The position numbers and the translations under genes are program-made. The notes under the pieces are model-generated. The model saw only the letters and a list, made by a program, of their open reading frames with translations, had not been told where the DNA came from and did no database searches. A DNA stretch of 64,000 bases from Kutzneria sp. CA-103260. GTDB lineage: Bacteria > Actinomycetota > Actinomycetes > Mycobacteriales > Pseudonocardiaceae. Shown one piece after another: positions 43,638 to 52,890 of the stretch; position 1 is the stretch's first letter, and each line of letters begins with the position of its first letter. The stretch covers positions 7,006,001 through 7,070,000 of the forward strand of contig NZ_CP073318.1 of assembly GCF_018263855.1 (NCBI RefSeq), read 5' to 3'.

Positions 43638-45239
43638 GTGGAACACGCGGATGTGCTCGTGGTGGGCGCCGGGGCGTCCGGTGGCGTGGTCACCGGCGCG
43701 CTGGCCGAGGCGGGCTTCGACGTGGTCTGCCTGGAACAGGGTCACTGGCCGGACCGCACCGACTTCCCGGCACTGCGCCCGACCTACGAGCTGGAGGCGC
43801 GCGGCGGCTGGGGCGGCAATCCGACACTGAGGGGCAGACCTGAGGACTACCCGGTCAACGAAACCGGTTCCGACATCGCGACCCTGATGTACAACGGCGT
43901 CGGCGGCAGCATGGTGCTGTACGCCGCGGACTGGCCCCGCCTGCTGCCCTCGGACTTCCGCACCCGCACGCTGGACGCCGTCGGCGACGACTGGCCGCTG
44001 ACCTACCGCGAGCTGCAACCGTTCTACGAGCGCACCGACCGGGCCTTCGGCGTGTCCGGCCTGGCCGGCGACACCTCGCTGCCGCCGGGCGGCGAGTTTC
44101 CCCTGCCGCCACTGCCGATCGGCGACGGCGCGCTGCGCATGGCCCGCGCCCACGACCGCCTCAAGTGGCACTGGTGGCCCGCCCCCAACGCGGTGCTGTC
44201 ACGTCCCTATCAGGGCCGAAACGCCTGTGCCCACTACGGTTCCTGCATGCAGGGCTGCCCGGAGGGGGCCAAGGCGTCCACCGACGTGACCCACTGGCCC
44301 GCCGCCGTCAATGCCGGCGCGCGGCTGCTCACCGGTGCCCGCGTGTCCCGCATCCTCACCGACCGCCAGGGCCTGGCCATCGGCGCGGAATACGTTGACC
44401 AGCAAGGAAAGTGGGACATCGTCAAGGCCGACGTGGTGATCCTGGCGGCCAACTCGGTCGGCACCGCGCGCATCCTGCTCAACTCGGCCTCGCCGCGTTT
44501 TCCCAACGGGCTGGCCAATTCCAGCGGATTAGTGGGCCGCCGGCTGATGGTGCACCCGTTCGCCAACGTCACCGGCTACTTCGACGAGCCGGTGGACGCG
44601 GGCGGCCACGTCGGGGCCAAGATCGTCAGCTACGAGTTCTACGAGACCGACCCGGACCGGGACTTCGTGCGCGGCGCCAAGTGGAGCCTGGCCCCGACCG
44701 GCGGCCCGCTGAACGCGGCGCTGCCCTCGCGGGCCGGGAACTCGGTGTGGGGCAAGGGACATCACGCCCACGTGCGCCACCACCTCGGGCACTCGCTGAG
44801 CTGGTGCATCTTCGGCGAGGACCTGCCCGACGAGGACAACCGGGTGGAGATCGACGACAGCCTGACCGACTCCTCCGGCATCCCCGCGCCCAAGGTCAGC
44901 TACCGGGTCGGCGAGAACTCCCGGCGGCTGCTGGACTTCAACATCGAGCGGGCCCAGCACTCGTTCGCCGAGGCCGGCGCGCACCGCACGGCGGTGGAGT
45001 CGCTGATGCGCTTCTCCGGCTGGCACCTGCTGGGCACGGCGCGCATGGGCGGCGATCCGGCGACCTCGGTGGTCGACGGCTGGGGCCGCGCCCACGACGT
45101 GCCCAACCTCTACGTCGCCGACGGCAGCGTGTTCGTCACCTCGGGGGCGGTCAACCCGACCAGCACGATCGTGTCGCTGGCGCTGCGCAACGTCGAGCAC
45201 CTCATCGAAAACCGGCGCGAGCAAAGGACTCCCCGATGA
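43638..45239 (+). CDS. GMC-family FAD-dependent oxidoreductase (gluconate-2-dehydrogenase large-subunit-like)
   Basis: 533 aa from GTG 43638 with GGGGAGG 4 nt upstream; the frame stays open upstream but without a good start. ADVLVVGAGASGGVVTGAL is the FAD-binding Rossmann motif. A Cys-rich GSCMQGCPEGAKAS segment and the late HLLGTARMGGDPATSVVDG and NPTSTIVSLALRNVEHL match GMC_oxred_C. It oxidises an alcohol or sugar. The following subunit-3 gene, joined by ATGA overlap, indicates a two-subunit dehydrogenase. No signal peptide, so cytoplasmic. Confidence 0.87.
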   Translation: MEHADVLVVGAGASGGVVTGALAEAGFDVVCLEQGHWPDRTDFPALRPTYELEARGGWGGNPTLRGRPEDYPVNETGSDIATLMYNGVGGSMVLYAADWPRLLPSDFRTRTLDAVGDDWPLTYRELQPFYERTDRAFGVSGLAGDTSLPPGGEFPLPPLPIGDGALRMARAHDRLKWHWWPAPNAVLSRPYQGRNACAHYGSCMQGCPEGAKASTDVTHWPAAVNAGARLLTGARVSRILTDRQGLAIGAEYVDQQGKWDIVKADVVILAANSVGTARILLNSASPRFPNGLANSSGLVGRRLMVHPFANVTGYFDEPVDAGGHVGAKIVSYEFYETDPDRDFVRGAKWSLAPTGGPLNAALPSRAGNSVWGKGHHAHVRHHLGHSLSWCIFGEDLPDEDNRVEIDDSLTDSSGIPAPKVSYRVGENSRRLLDFNIERAQHSFAEAGAHRTAVESLMRFSGWHLLGTARMGGDPATSVVDGWGRAHDVPNLYVADGSVFVTSGAVNPTSTIVSLALRNVEHLIENRREQRTPR

Positions 45240-45667
45240 CCGAGGACAAGGTGCGCGGCTGGCTCGGCGCGATCGCCGACGAGTTGATCCCGGCGGCCGA
45301 CGGCATGCCCGCGGCCACCGAGGTCGGTGTCACCGGCAGCCAACTGGACCTGGTGCTCGCCGTGCGGCCGGACCTGGCCCGCGCGCTGAACCGGGCCTGG
45401 GCGCTGGCCGGCGAGCACCGGCCGGGGCCGGCCCTGCGGCTGCTGACCGATCTCGACCCGCGGGCCCACCAGGCCGTGCTGGAGATCGTCGCCGGCGCGT
45501 ACTACACCAGCGACCTGGTCAAACGACTGCTGGGCTACACCGGCCAACAGCCGGTTCCGGTCCGTCCGGAGGACTATCCGGCCTACCTGGCCGAGGGTCT
45601 GCTTGACCGCGTGGTGGATCGTGGACCGGTGCACCGAGACCCCGACTCCCTGTCACGGAGGCAGTGA
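45236..45667 (+). CDS. Gluconate 2-dehydrogenase subunit 3-like protein
   Basis: 143 aa from ATG 45236 (ATGA overlap with the GMC gene). It is alpha-helical, with the family opening LGAIADELIPAADGMPAATEV and AGAYYTSDLVKRLLGY. In classical members this small subunit is exported by a Tat signal that also carries the large subunit. Here there is no signal peptide, so the complex is probably cytoplasmic. The stop overlaps the next ATG (TGATG). Confidence 0.82.
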   Translation: MTEDKVRGWLGAIADELIPAADGMPAATEVGVTGSQLDLVLAVRPDLARALNRAWALAGEHRPGPALRLLTDLDPRAHQAVLEIVAGAYYTSDLVKRLLGYTGQQPVPVRPEDYPAYLAEGLLDRVVDRGPVHRDPDSLSRRQ

Positions 45668-47094
45668 TGCTCGTGTCCGACCAGACGGTGTTCGCCGGGC
45701 TGACCGGGGACCAGGTCGACATCATCGAGCCGGCGACCGGCAAGACGCTCGGCCGGACCCGGTTGGCCAGCGCCGAGGACGTCGCCGCCGCGGTGACCAG
45801 AAGCGTTGCCGCGCAACCGGAGTGGGCCGACACGGCGCCGGCCGAGCGGGCCGAGATCCTGCTCCGCGCGGCCCAGTTGATCCACGACCACGAGGACGAG
45901 TTCGTCCGGTGGGGCATCCGCGAGTGCGGGGCCATCGCCGGCAAGACCGCGCACGAGGTGCATTCCAGCCGGGGCGAGCTGATCGCCGCCGCCGCGCTGG
46001 CCGCCGAGCCGTACGGCCAGTTGCTGCCGTCGGCCGGCCGGATGAGCTACGGCCGCCGGATCCCGTTCGGCGCGGTGGGCGTGATCGCGCCGTGGAACTT
46101 CCCGCTGGTGCTGTCCATGCGGGCCGTCGCGCCGGCGCTCGCGCTCGGCAACTCCGTGCTGCTCAAGCCCGATCACCAGACCCCGGTCTACGGCGGCGCG
46201 CTGATCGCCCGGCTGTTCGAGGAGGCCGGGCTGCCGGCCGGGCTGCTGGAAGTGTTGCCCGGCAAGGCCGACGCCGGCCAGGCGCTGGTCGCCGACCCGC
46301 GGGTGCCGATGATCTCGTTCACCGGCTCCACCCGGGCCGGCAAGATCGTCGCCGCCACCGCCGCCGAGCACGTCAAGAAGGTGTCGCTGGAACTGGGCGG
46401 CAACAACGCCGTCATCGTGCTGGCCGACGCCGACCTGGACGCCGCCAGCTCGGTCGGCGCGTGGGGCTCTTTCCTGCACCAGGGCCAGATCTGCCTGACC
46501 ACCGGCCGGCATCTGGTGCACCGCAAGGTCGCCGACGAGTACCTGGACCGACTCGCCGCCCGCGCCGCCAAGCTGAAGGTCGGCGACCCGGCCGAGGCCG
46601 ACACCCAGATCGGCCCGATCATCAACGCCACCCAGCTGGCCGGTGTCGACCGCATCGTCCAGTCCTCGGCCGCGGCCGGCGCCGCCATCCGGGCCGGCGG
46701 CACCTACGAGGACCTGTTCTACGCGCCCACCGTCCTGGCCGGCGTCACTCCGGAGATGCCCGCCTTCACCGACGAGATCTTCGGTCCCGTCGCCCCGGTC
46801 ACCGTCTTCGACTCCGAGGACGAGGCCGTCGCGCTGGCCAACGCCACCGCCTACGGCCTGACCGCCTCGGTCATCACCGCCGAACCCTTCCGCGGCTGGA
46901 AGCTGGCCGAGCGCCTGCGGGCCGGCATGGTGCACGTCAACGACACCACCGTCAACGACGACCCCACCGCGCCCTTCGGCGGCGTCGGCGCCTCCGGCAA
47001 CGGCGGCCGCTACGGCGGGCAGGCCAACTGGGAGGAGTTCACCCAGTGGCAGTGGGTGACCGTCCGCGACACCCCACCCGCCTACCCCTTCTGA
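45667..47094 (+). CDS. Aldehyde dehydrogenase
   Basis: 475 aa from ATG 45667; a GTG one codon upstream is possible. Key motifs are APWNFPLVLSMRA, FTGSTRAGKIVA, SLELGGNN (general-base Glu) and the catalytic Cys276 in GQICLTTGR. The overall pattern is closest to benzaldehyde/vanillin-type NAD(P)-dependent dehydrogenases. In this operon it should oxidise the aldehyde made by the GMC enzyme to an acid. The stop is 15 nt from the stop of the convergent kinase gene. Confidence 0.9.
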   Translation: MLVSDQTVFAGLTGDQVDIIEPATGKTLGRTRLASAEDVAAAVTRSVAAQPEWADTAPAERAEILLRAAQLIHDHEDEFVRWGIRECGAIAGKTAHEVHSSRGELIAAAALAAEPYGQLLPSAGRMSYGRRIPFGAVGVIAPWNFPLVLSMRAVAPALALGNSVLLKPDHQTPVYGGALIARLFEEAGLPAGLLEVLPGKADAGQALVADPRVPMISFTGSTRAGKIVAATAAEHVKKVSLELGGNNAVIVLADADLDAASSVGAWGSFLHQGQICLTTGRHLVHRKVADEYLDRLAARAAKLKVGDPAEADTQIGPIINATQLAGVDRIVQSSAAAGAAIRAGGTYEDLFYAPTVLAGVTPEMPAFTDEIFGPVAPVTVFDSEDEAVALANATAYGLTASVITAEPFRGWKLAERLRAGMVHVNDTTVNDDPTAPFGGVGASGNGGRYGGQANWEEFTQWQWVTVRDTPPAYPF

Positions 47095-47109
47095 CCCCTG
47101 CGAATGCGG

Positions 47110-48585
47110 CTATTCGGGGCGGGCAGATAGGTGTTGCTGCGCGGCGAGGAAGTGGGAGATGTCCGCCGTCGCCGGGTACAGCGACCGGTAGCGGGCGTAG
47201 AACTCGTCGTACGGACCCGAAGGACCGGGCTCTACGGTGTGCACGACGGGGTTCCAGTCGGTGACGTCGACGCCGTGGGCGGATGCGGCGAGCATGGCGT
47301 CGCCGAGGCTGGCGCCGATGCTCTCGCGGGTGAGCTGCTGGGGCAGACCGGTGACGTCGGAGACGATCTGGGTCCACAGCCCGCCCTGGGTGCCGCCGCC
47401 CACGGCGACCAGCCGCCGGGTGGCCCCGCCGGCCTCGGTCATGGCCTCCAGGTTGTGGCGCACGCCGTAGGCGATGCCCTCCAGTACTGCACGGTACAGT
47501 TCACCAGGCCCATGGGACAGCGTCAGGCCGGCGATCACGCCCCGCGCGGACGGATCGAACAGCGGGGTCCGCTCGCCCGCGAAGTACGGCAGCACAAGCA
47601 ATCCCCGACTGCCGGCGGGCACATCCGCCGCCCGGGCAACAAGATCCTCGAAGGTGCCGCCGACCAGACCGCGCAGCCAGTCGGTCACGGCCCCGGAGGT
47701 CGCCATCCCGGCGGCCAGGGTGCTGGTGCCCGGGAACACGCCGGAAGTGGTCCACAGCCCCGGATGCGGCCGCGGCTGGGCGACCACCTGGACCAGGAAC
47801 ATCGTGGTGCCGTACATGACCATGGCGTCCCCGGGCGACCGCACGCCGACGCTGGTGGCCTCGGCCCAGGCGTCGATGGTGCCGGCAGTGACCGGCAGCC
47901 CCTCGGGTAGCCCGGTGGCATGGAAGGCCGCCTTGCTCACACGCCCGACGACCTCGGTTGGCCACACCAGCTCCGGCAACGGCAGCCCCGGCGCGACCAC
48001 GGCGGCCCAGTCCGCGGCCCACTCCCGCCGGCCCAGGTCGTACAGCGGCGAGCACTGGCTGGCCGACTGGTGGTCCAGCACGTACCGCCCGGTCAGCCGG
48101 TGCACCAGGAAGGACGAGGCCATCAGCAGCATCCGGGTCCGCCCCCAGACCTGAGGCTCGTTCACGGCCAGCCACCGCAGCTTCGGCCCCACCGCCTGAC
48201 TTGTCAGCGGCGAACCACCCCGGCGCAGAATCTCCTCACCGCCGAGCAGGTCCGTCAGTTCCGAGATTTCCACGGTTGCCCGGGTGTCGACGCCGTAGAG
48301 GACGGCCGGCCGCAGCGGCGTGCCGTCGGCGTCGGCCGGCAGCAGGCACGGCCCGATGCCGCTCACCGCCAGCCCGTTCAGGCGCTCACCCTCGGCTGTC
48401 TGGACCAATTCCCGGGCGATGGCGACGAAGTCCCGCCACCACACGTCCTCGGCGTCGTGCTCGAACCACCCGGGCCTGGGCGTCGACACGGCGTGCGGAC
48501 GGCTCACCCGGCGCCGAACCGTGCCGTCCTCGGCGACCAGAACTCCCTTGGATGCCGACGTTCCGATGTCGATCCCGATGAACAT
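47110..48585 (-). CDS. FGGY-family carbohydrate kinase (xylulokinase-like)
   Basis: 491 aa from ATG 48585, with GAGGA 7 nt upstream. The N-terminal phosphate-binding motif IGIDIGTSASKGVLV and the mid-protein TAGTIDAWAEATSVG are typical of FGGY kinases. The C-terminal domain has LVAVGGGTQGGLWTQIVSDVTG. It phosphorylates a pentulose or hexulose after uptake. No sugar transporter is nearby. The divergent neighbour starts only 18 nt away. Confidence 0.87.
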   Translation of the reverse strand: MFIGIDIGTSASKGVLVAEDGTVRRRVSRPHAVSTPRPGWFEHDAEDVWWRDFVAIARELVQTAEGERLNGLAVSGIGPCLLPADADGTPLRPAVLYGVDTRATVEISELTDLLGGEEILRRGGSPLTSQAVGPKLRWLAVNEPQVWGRTRMLLMASSFLVHRLTGRYVLDHQSASQCSPLYDLGRREWAADWAAVVAPGLPLPELVWPTEVVGRVSKAAFHATGLPEGLPVTAGTIDAWAEATSVGVRSPGDAMVMYGTTMFLVQVVAQPRPHPGLWTTSGVFPGTSTLAAGMATSGAVTDWLRGLVGGTFEDLVARAADVPAGSRGLLVLPYFAGERTPLFDPSARGVIAGLTLSHGPGELYRAVLEGIAYGVRHNLEAMTEAGGATRRLVAVGGGTQGGLWTQIVSDVTGLPQQLTRESIGASLGDAMLAASAHGVDVTDWNPVVHTVEPGPSGPYDEFYARYRSLYPATADISHFLAAQQHLSARPE

Positions 48586-48590
48586 CCACC

Positions 48591-48596
48591 TATCCT
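48591..48596 (+). promoter_or_regulatory. Candidate -10 for a leaderless flavoprotein transcript
   Basis: TATCCT (TANNNT form) ends 7 nt before the ATG at 48604, so transcription could begin at the start codon. The whole gap between the divergent ATGs is 18 nt. Confidence 0.45.
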
Positions 48597-48603
48597 CGTC
48601 GAC

Positions 48604-49767
48604 ATGGATCAGATCGCGATCGTCGGCGCTTCGGCGGCCGGCCTGACGGCGGCCGAGACGCTGCGCCGTGAGGGCTACCCGGGCCGCATCACGCTCATCG
48701 GCGACGAGGCGCACCCGCCCTACGACCGCCCGCCGCTGTCCAAGCAGGTGCTGGCCGGCCAGTGGGAGCCGGAGAAGACCCGGCTGCGCAAGGACGAGCA
48801 GATCGCCGACCTGAACGCCGAGTTCCGGCTGGGCGCGCCGGCGGCCGGCCTGGACCTGGACGCCCGCGAGGTGGTGCTGGCCGACGGCACCCGGGTCGGC
48901 TACGACGGCCTGGTCGTCGCCACCGGCGTCGCGCCGCGGCGGCTGCCGTTCGGCCACGACCTGGCCGGCGTGCATCTGCTGCGCACCCTGGAGCACGCCA
49001 CCGAACTGCGGGCCGAAATGCTCAGGCAGCCCAAGACCGTGGTCATCGGGGCCGGCTTCCTCGGGGCCGAGGTCGCGGCCACCGCCCGCACCCTGGGCCT
49101 GGACGTCACGCTGGTCGACCCGCTGCCGGTGCCGATGGCCCGCCAGTTGGGCGAGACCGTGGGCAAGCTGCTGGAGGAGCTGCACCGGGACAACGGCGCG
49201 CGGGTGCTGATGGACACCGGCGTCACTGAACTGCTCGGTACAGATGGTCATGTCACCGGTGTCCGGCTGACCGACGGCAACGTGCTCGACGCCGGCTGTG
49301 TGCTGGTGGCGATCGGCGCGACGCCGGTCACCGACTGGCTCGCCGGCTCCGGCCTGACCATCGACAACGGCGTCGTCTGCGACAGCCGATGCCAGGCCGC
49401 GCCGAACGTCTACGCGGCCGGCGACGTGGCCAACTGGGAGCACCCGCGCTACGGCCGGATGCGGCTGGAGCACCGGATGAACGCCACCGAGCAGGGCATG
49501 GCGGTGGCCCGCAACCTGCTCGGCGCGGACCAGGAGTTCGCCCCGGTCCCGTACTTCTGGACCGACCAGTACGACGCCAAGGTGCAGGCCTACGGCCTGG
49601 TCGGCGAGGGCCTGGAGTACGCGGTGGTGGCCGGCGACCCGGGCGAGCGCAAGTTCGCCGCCCTCTACGGCCGCGACGGCGTCGTCACCGGCGGGGTCGG
49701 CTGGAACCTGCCACGCGAGATCCGCAAGCTGCGGCAGGCCGTCGTCGACCGCTCCCCCATGCCGTGA
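48604..49767 (+). CDS. Ferredoxin reductase-like FAD/NAD-dependent oxidoreductase
   Basis: 387 aa. The N-terminal FAD motif reads IAIVGASAAGLTAAETL, with GASAAG in place of the usual GxGxxG. The NAD-binding motif is VVIGAGFLGAEVAATA, and the FAD-closing CQAAPNVYAAGDVANWEH is present. The C-terminal reductase domain has PYFWTDQYDAKVQAYG. Such enzymes supply electrons to Rieske or 2Fe-2S ferredoxins of oxygenases or P450s, but no ferredoxin or oxygenase gene is adjacent. The stop overlaps the next ATG (TGATG). Confidence 0.87.
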   Translation: MDQIAIVGASAAGLTAAETLRREGYPGRITLIGDEAHPPYDRPPLSKQVLAGQWEPEKTRLRKDEQIADLNAEFRLGAPAAGLDLDAREVVLADGTRVGYDGLVVATGVAPRRLPFGHDLAGVHLLRTLEHATELRAEMLRQPKTVVIGAGFLGAEVAATARTLGLDVTLVDPLPVPMARQLGETVGKLLEELHRDNGARVLMDTGVTELLGTDGHVTGVRLTDGNVLDAGCVLVAIGATPVTDWLAGSGLTIDNGVVCDSRCQAAPNVYAAGDVANWEHPRYGRMRLEHRMNATEQGMAVARNLLGADQEFAPVPYFWTDQYDAKVQAYGLVGEGLEYAVVAGDPGERKFAALYGRDGVVTGGVGWNLPREIRKLRQAVVDRSPMP

Positions 49768-51989
49768 TGCCGAGCTCGGCCTTCGGAGACGAACTGGAGC
49801 GGCTGCTCACCCGCCGGGGCATGTCCTGGCGGGTGCTGGCCGACCGGGTCGGCTACACGCCGAGCTGGCTGAGCAAGGTCAAGAACGGCACGCCGCCGTC
49901 GGCCGAGCTGGCCCGCCGCTGCGACCAGGTGCTGGACGCCGGCGGCCGACTGATGGCGCTGGCCACCGAGGCGGTGCCGGCCCGGCCGGCCCAGCTGCCG
50001 GCCGCCGCCGCCCGGTTCGTCGGCCGCGAGCGGGAGCTGGGCCAGCTGCACGAGGCCCTGATGGACGACCGCCAGCTCGGCACGCCGGCGGTGGTGGCGG
50101 TCGACGGCTCGCCCGGCGTCGGCAAGACCGCGCTGGCGCTGAAGCTGGCCCATGACGTGGCCGCCGAGTTCGTCGACGGCCAGCTGTACGTGGACCTGCG
50201 CGGCTACTCCCCCGACGGCGGCCCGGCGCGGCCGGCCGATGTGCTCGGCGACTTCCTGGCCGCGTTGGGGGTGGCCACCGATTCCATGCCGGCCGACCAG
50301 GAGCAGCGGGCCAAGCTCTTCCGATCCCTGGTCAACCAGCGCCGGCTGCTGATCGTGCTGGACAACGCGGCCGACTCGGTGCAGGTCGAGCCGCTGCTGC
50401 CGGGCTCGGGCTACTGCGCGGTGATCGTCACCAGCCGGCGGCGGCTGTCCGGCATGGCCATGCGCACCAACGCCCGCCAGGTCACGCTGGGCCCGATGAC
50501 CGGCGAGGAGTCGCGGCTGCTGCTGCGCAACGTGATCGGCGACGACCGGGTGGACGCCGAGCCGGCCGCGATCACCGCGCTGGCCAAGCACTGCGCGCAC
50601 CTGCCCCTGGCGCTGCGGATCGCCGCCGAGCGGGTGGCCACCCACCCGCACCACCCGGTGGATGAGCTGCTGGAGGAGCTGGACTCCGACGAGCAGCGGC
50701 TGGACGGCCTGGCCACCGACGACTCGCTGGCCGTGCGGTCGGTGTTCTCCTGGTCGTACCGGGACCTGTCGGCCGAGTCGGCCCGCATGTTCCGACTGCT
50801 GGGCGTGTTCCGGCGCGGCCAGATCAGCACGCCCGCGGCCGCCGCGCTGGCCGGTGTGTCCACAGTGCAGGGACGGCGGCTGCTGGAGCGGCTGGCCAGC
50901 GTGCACCTGGTCGAGGGCATCGAGCGCGACCGCTACCGGATGCACGACCTGCTGCACGTCTACGCCGCCGAGCTGGTGCAGTCCGAGGAGACCGAGGAGT
51001 CCCGGCGGGAGGCCGCGGTCCGCCTGACCGACTGGTACCTGCGCACCGCCGAGCGCGCGAACGAGGCGTTGGCGCCGTTCCGCGTGCACATGCTGGAGGT
51101 GCCGGCCGCCGGCCCGACCGTCACACCGCTCGACTTCGACACGCCTGTAGAAGCTTTGCGTTGGTGCGACGGGGAAGTCGCCAACCTGCTGCCGGTGATG
51201 GAGACCGCCCTGGCCTACGGTCTGGCCGGCACCGCGTGGCGACTGTGCATCGCCTCGTGGGACTACTTCCGGCTACGCACGCCGCTCAGCGTCTGGCTCG
51301 CCACGCACGAGTTGGCCACGCGGGCGGCGCGGGCCGAGGGCAACCGGTTCGCCGAGGCGTGGGTGCAGACCAACCTGGCCGTGGCCAAGCACCGGCTGCA
51401 CGACTTCGAGGCGGCGACCCGGCTGTACGAGCAGGCGCTGGCCACGCGGCGGGAGATCGGCGACCGGCACGGCGAGGCGTGGACGCTGGCCGGGCTGGGG
51501 CTGCTGGCCGTCGACCAGCGTGATCCCGACGCCGCGCAGTCGACGGCCGACCAGGCGCTGGCCTTGTTCCGCGACCTCGGCGACCGGCACGGCGAGGTGA
51601 CCACCATGGCTACCCTCGGCGAGGTCCGCCAACTGCGCGGCGACCATCACGGCGCACTGGTCACGTTGCACGAAGCGCTCTGGGTCGCGCAGGACAGCGA
51701 CGACGCCTCCGACCAGGCCGAGACGCTGCTGAAGATCGCCTCCGTCTACCTGGCCGACGGGCAGGCCGGCCGCGCGCTGGACAGCCTGGACCAGGCGCTG
51801 GTCGCGACCCGGGACGTGCGCAACCGCATGATCGAGGCCAGCGCGTTGTTCCGGCGCGGCATCGTGCTGCGGGAACTGGACCGGGCCGACGAGGCGCGGG
51901 AGTCGCTGAGCGCCGCCCTCGCCCTGTACGAGGAGGTCGACGACCGGCAGGCCCTCGATGTCCAGGCCGAGCTGGACGCCCTCGGCTAA
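49767..51989 (+). CDS. STAND-type regulator: XRE-like HTH, NB-ARC ATPase, TPR
   Basis: 740 aa from ATG 49767, overlapping the previous stop as TGATG. An N-terminal helix-turn-helix (about 10-55, VLADRVGYTPSWLSKVKNG) precedes an NB-ARC ATPase with P-loop GSPGVGKT (114-121), Walker B-type LLIVLDNA and LPLALRIAAERV. TPR-like repeats fill the C-terminal third. Regulators of the AfsR/SARP-less STAND class sense signals and activate secondary metabolism or development. Coupling to a ferredoxin reductase gene is unusual. Confidence 0.86.
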   Translation: MPSSAFGDELERLLTRRGMSWRVLADRVGYTPSWLSKVKNGTPPSAELARRCDQVLDAGGRLMALATEAVPARPAQLPAAAARFVGRERELGQLHEALMDDRQLGTPAVVAVDGSPGVGKTALALKLAHDVAAEFVDGQLYVDLRGYSPDGGPARPADVLGDFLAALGVATDSMPADQEQRAKLFRSLVNQRRLLIVLDNAADSVQVEPLLPGSGYCAVIVTSRRRLSGMAMRTNARQVTLGPMTGEESRLLLRNVIGDDRVDAEPAAITALAKHCAHLPLALRIAAERVATHPHHPVDELLEELDSDEQRLDGLATDDSLAVRSVFSWSYRDLSAESARMFRLLGVFRRGQISTPAAAALAGVSTVQGRRLLERLASVHLVEGIERDRYRMHDLLHVYAAELVQSEETEESRREAAVRLTDWYLRTAERANEALAPFRVHMLEVPAAGPTVTPLDFDTPVEALRWCDGEVANLLPVMETALAYGLAGTAWRLCIASWDYFRLRTPLSVWLATHELATRAARAEGNRFAEAWVQTNLAVAKHRLHDFEAATRLYEQALATRREIGDRHGEAWTLAGLGLLAVDQRDPDAAQSTADQALALFRDLGDRHGEVTTMATLGEVRQLRGDHHGALVTLHEALWVAQDSDDASDQAETLLKIASVYLADGQAGRALDSLDQALVATRDVRNRMIEASALFRRGIVLRELDRADEARESLSAALALYEEVDDRQALDVQAELDALG

Positions 51990-52126
51990 CCCGAGGGTGA
52001 CTCGTCCGAATCGCGGGTGACGCAGCCGACACCAGCCACCCGACGATCGGGTGTTTCCACTTTTGCTCAACTCGTCAACACTGTTGCCGCACTGCCGTGT
52101 TCGTCATAGTTGAGTGGCGCGGTGCC

Positions 52127-52172
52127 GTCGTCGGCGGGCGGGTCCACTGGGGGTGGCCCGCCCGCCGACGGC
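52127..52172. terminator. Bidirectional stem-loop terminator
   Basis: GTCGGCGGGCGGG (52130-52142) pairs perfectly with CCCGCCCGCCGAC (52157-52169), with an inner CCAC/GTGG extension. It lies between the convergent STAND and methyltransferase genes. Confidence 0.8.
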
Positions 52173-52178
52173 TATTTC

Positions 52179-52206
52179 CGGCCCAGTCTTATCGGCCCAG
52201 TCTCAT
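52179..52206. repeat. 14-bp tandem duplication at a stop codon
   Basis: CGGCCCAGTCTTAT is followed directly by CGGCCCAGTCTCAT. The second copy includes the stop codon of the minus-strand methyltransferase gene. Confidence 0.6.
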
Positions 52207-52889
52207 CGGGGCAGGTCGAAGAAGACCATCGGGTTGTCCCGACTCGGCCGCAGCGGCTGGTCGAGGCCCAGTTCCCGTTTCACGGCAAGCAACTCGGCAA
52301 AGGTTTCCGGCGCCCGTTTGGCCGAGGGCGTGAAGAAGTCGATTTTTCGTTCGTTCAGCCAACGAACCAATACGGCGCCCTCACTGAACGGCATCGGCCG
52401 CCGGCCGTGGAACACGTCGTGCACACTCACCGGCGTGTTGTTCAGCCGGCTGAACAATTCGGCGATGTACCACCGGGCAAAGCTCGCGCTGTGGGCCGCG
52501 TCCAGGAACAGGTAGTCGATCTCCGCCGGCAGCTGAGCCTTCCTCACGTCACCCTGGGTGAAGGTCCAGCGCTCGTCGGCCGGCACCGACCTCAGCACGT
52601 GGTCGACCACGTCGTAGGACAGCAAGCGTCCACTGTGTTGAATCCCTTTGGCGTTGTCCCGCAACGCACTCAGCAGCCAGGTGGTGGACCAGCCGTGAAA
52701 GGTCCCGATCTCCACCACGGTCGCCGGCCGCAGCTCGCGCAGCCGCAGATACGTCAGCTCGGCCTCGATGTCGTCGAGCTGGGCTCGGATTCCGGGCAGC
52801 CGCCGACGCTGCTGCTCGCGCACGGCGGCCAGGTCGTCGGCGTACTTGCGGTAGAGCTCGATGGCGGTGGTCAGGTCCACCGCGCGCAC
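52203..52889 (-). CDS. Class I SAM-dependent methyltransferase (Methyltransf_24-like)
   Basis: 228 aa from GTG 52889, 1 nt after the secA2 stop. The SAM-binding motif VVEIGTFHGWSTTWLL is at about residues 56-71. DYLFLDAAHS (about 125-134) follows and VSVHDVFHGRRPMP ends the core. Proteins of this kind methylate small molecules or sugars; the cephalosporin-hydroxylase-like subgroup shares the same layout. It is downstream of a secA2 gene in an apparent operon, with no further clue to substrate. Confidence 0.8.
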   Translation of the reverse strand: MRAVDLTTAIELYRKYADDLAAVREQQRRRLPGIRAQLDDIEAELTYLRLRELRPATVVEIGTFHGWSTTWLLSALRDNAKGIQHSGRLLSYDVVDHVLRSVPADERWTFTQGDVRKAQLPAEIDYLFLDAAHSASFARWYIAELFSRLNNTPVSVHDVFHGRRPMPFSEGAVLVRWLNERKIDFFTPSAKRAPETFAELLAVKRELGLDQPLRPSRDNPMVFFDLPR

Positions 52890-52890
52890 G

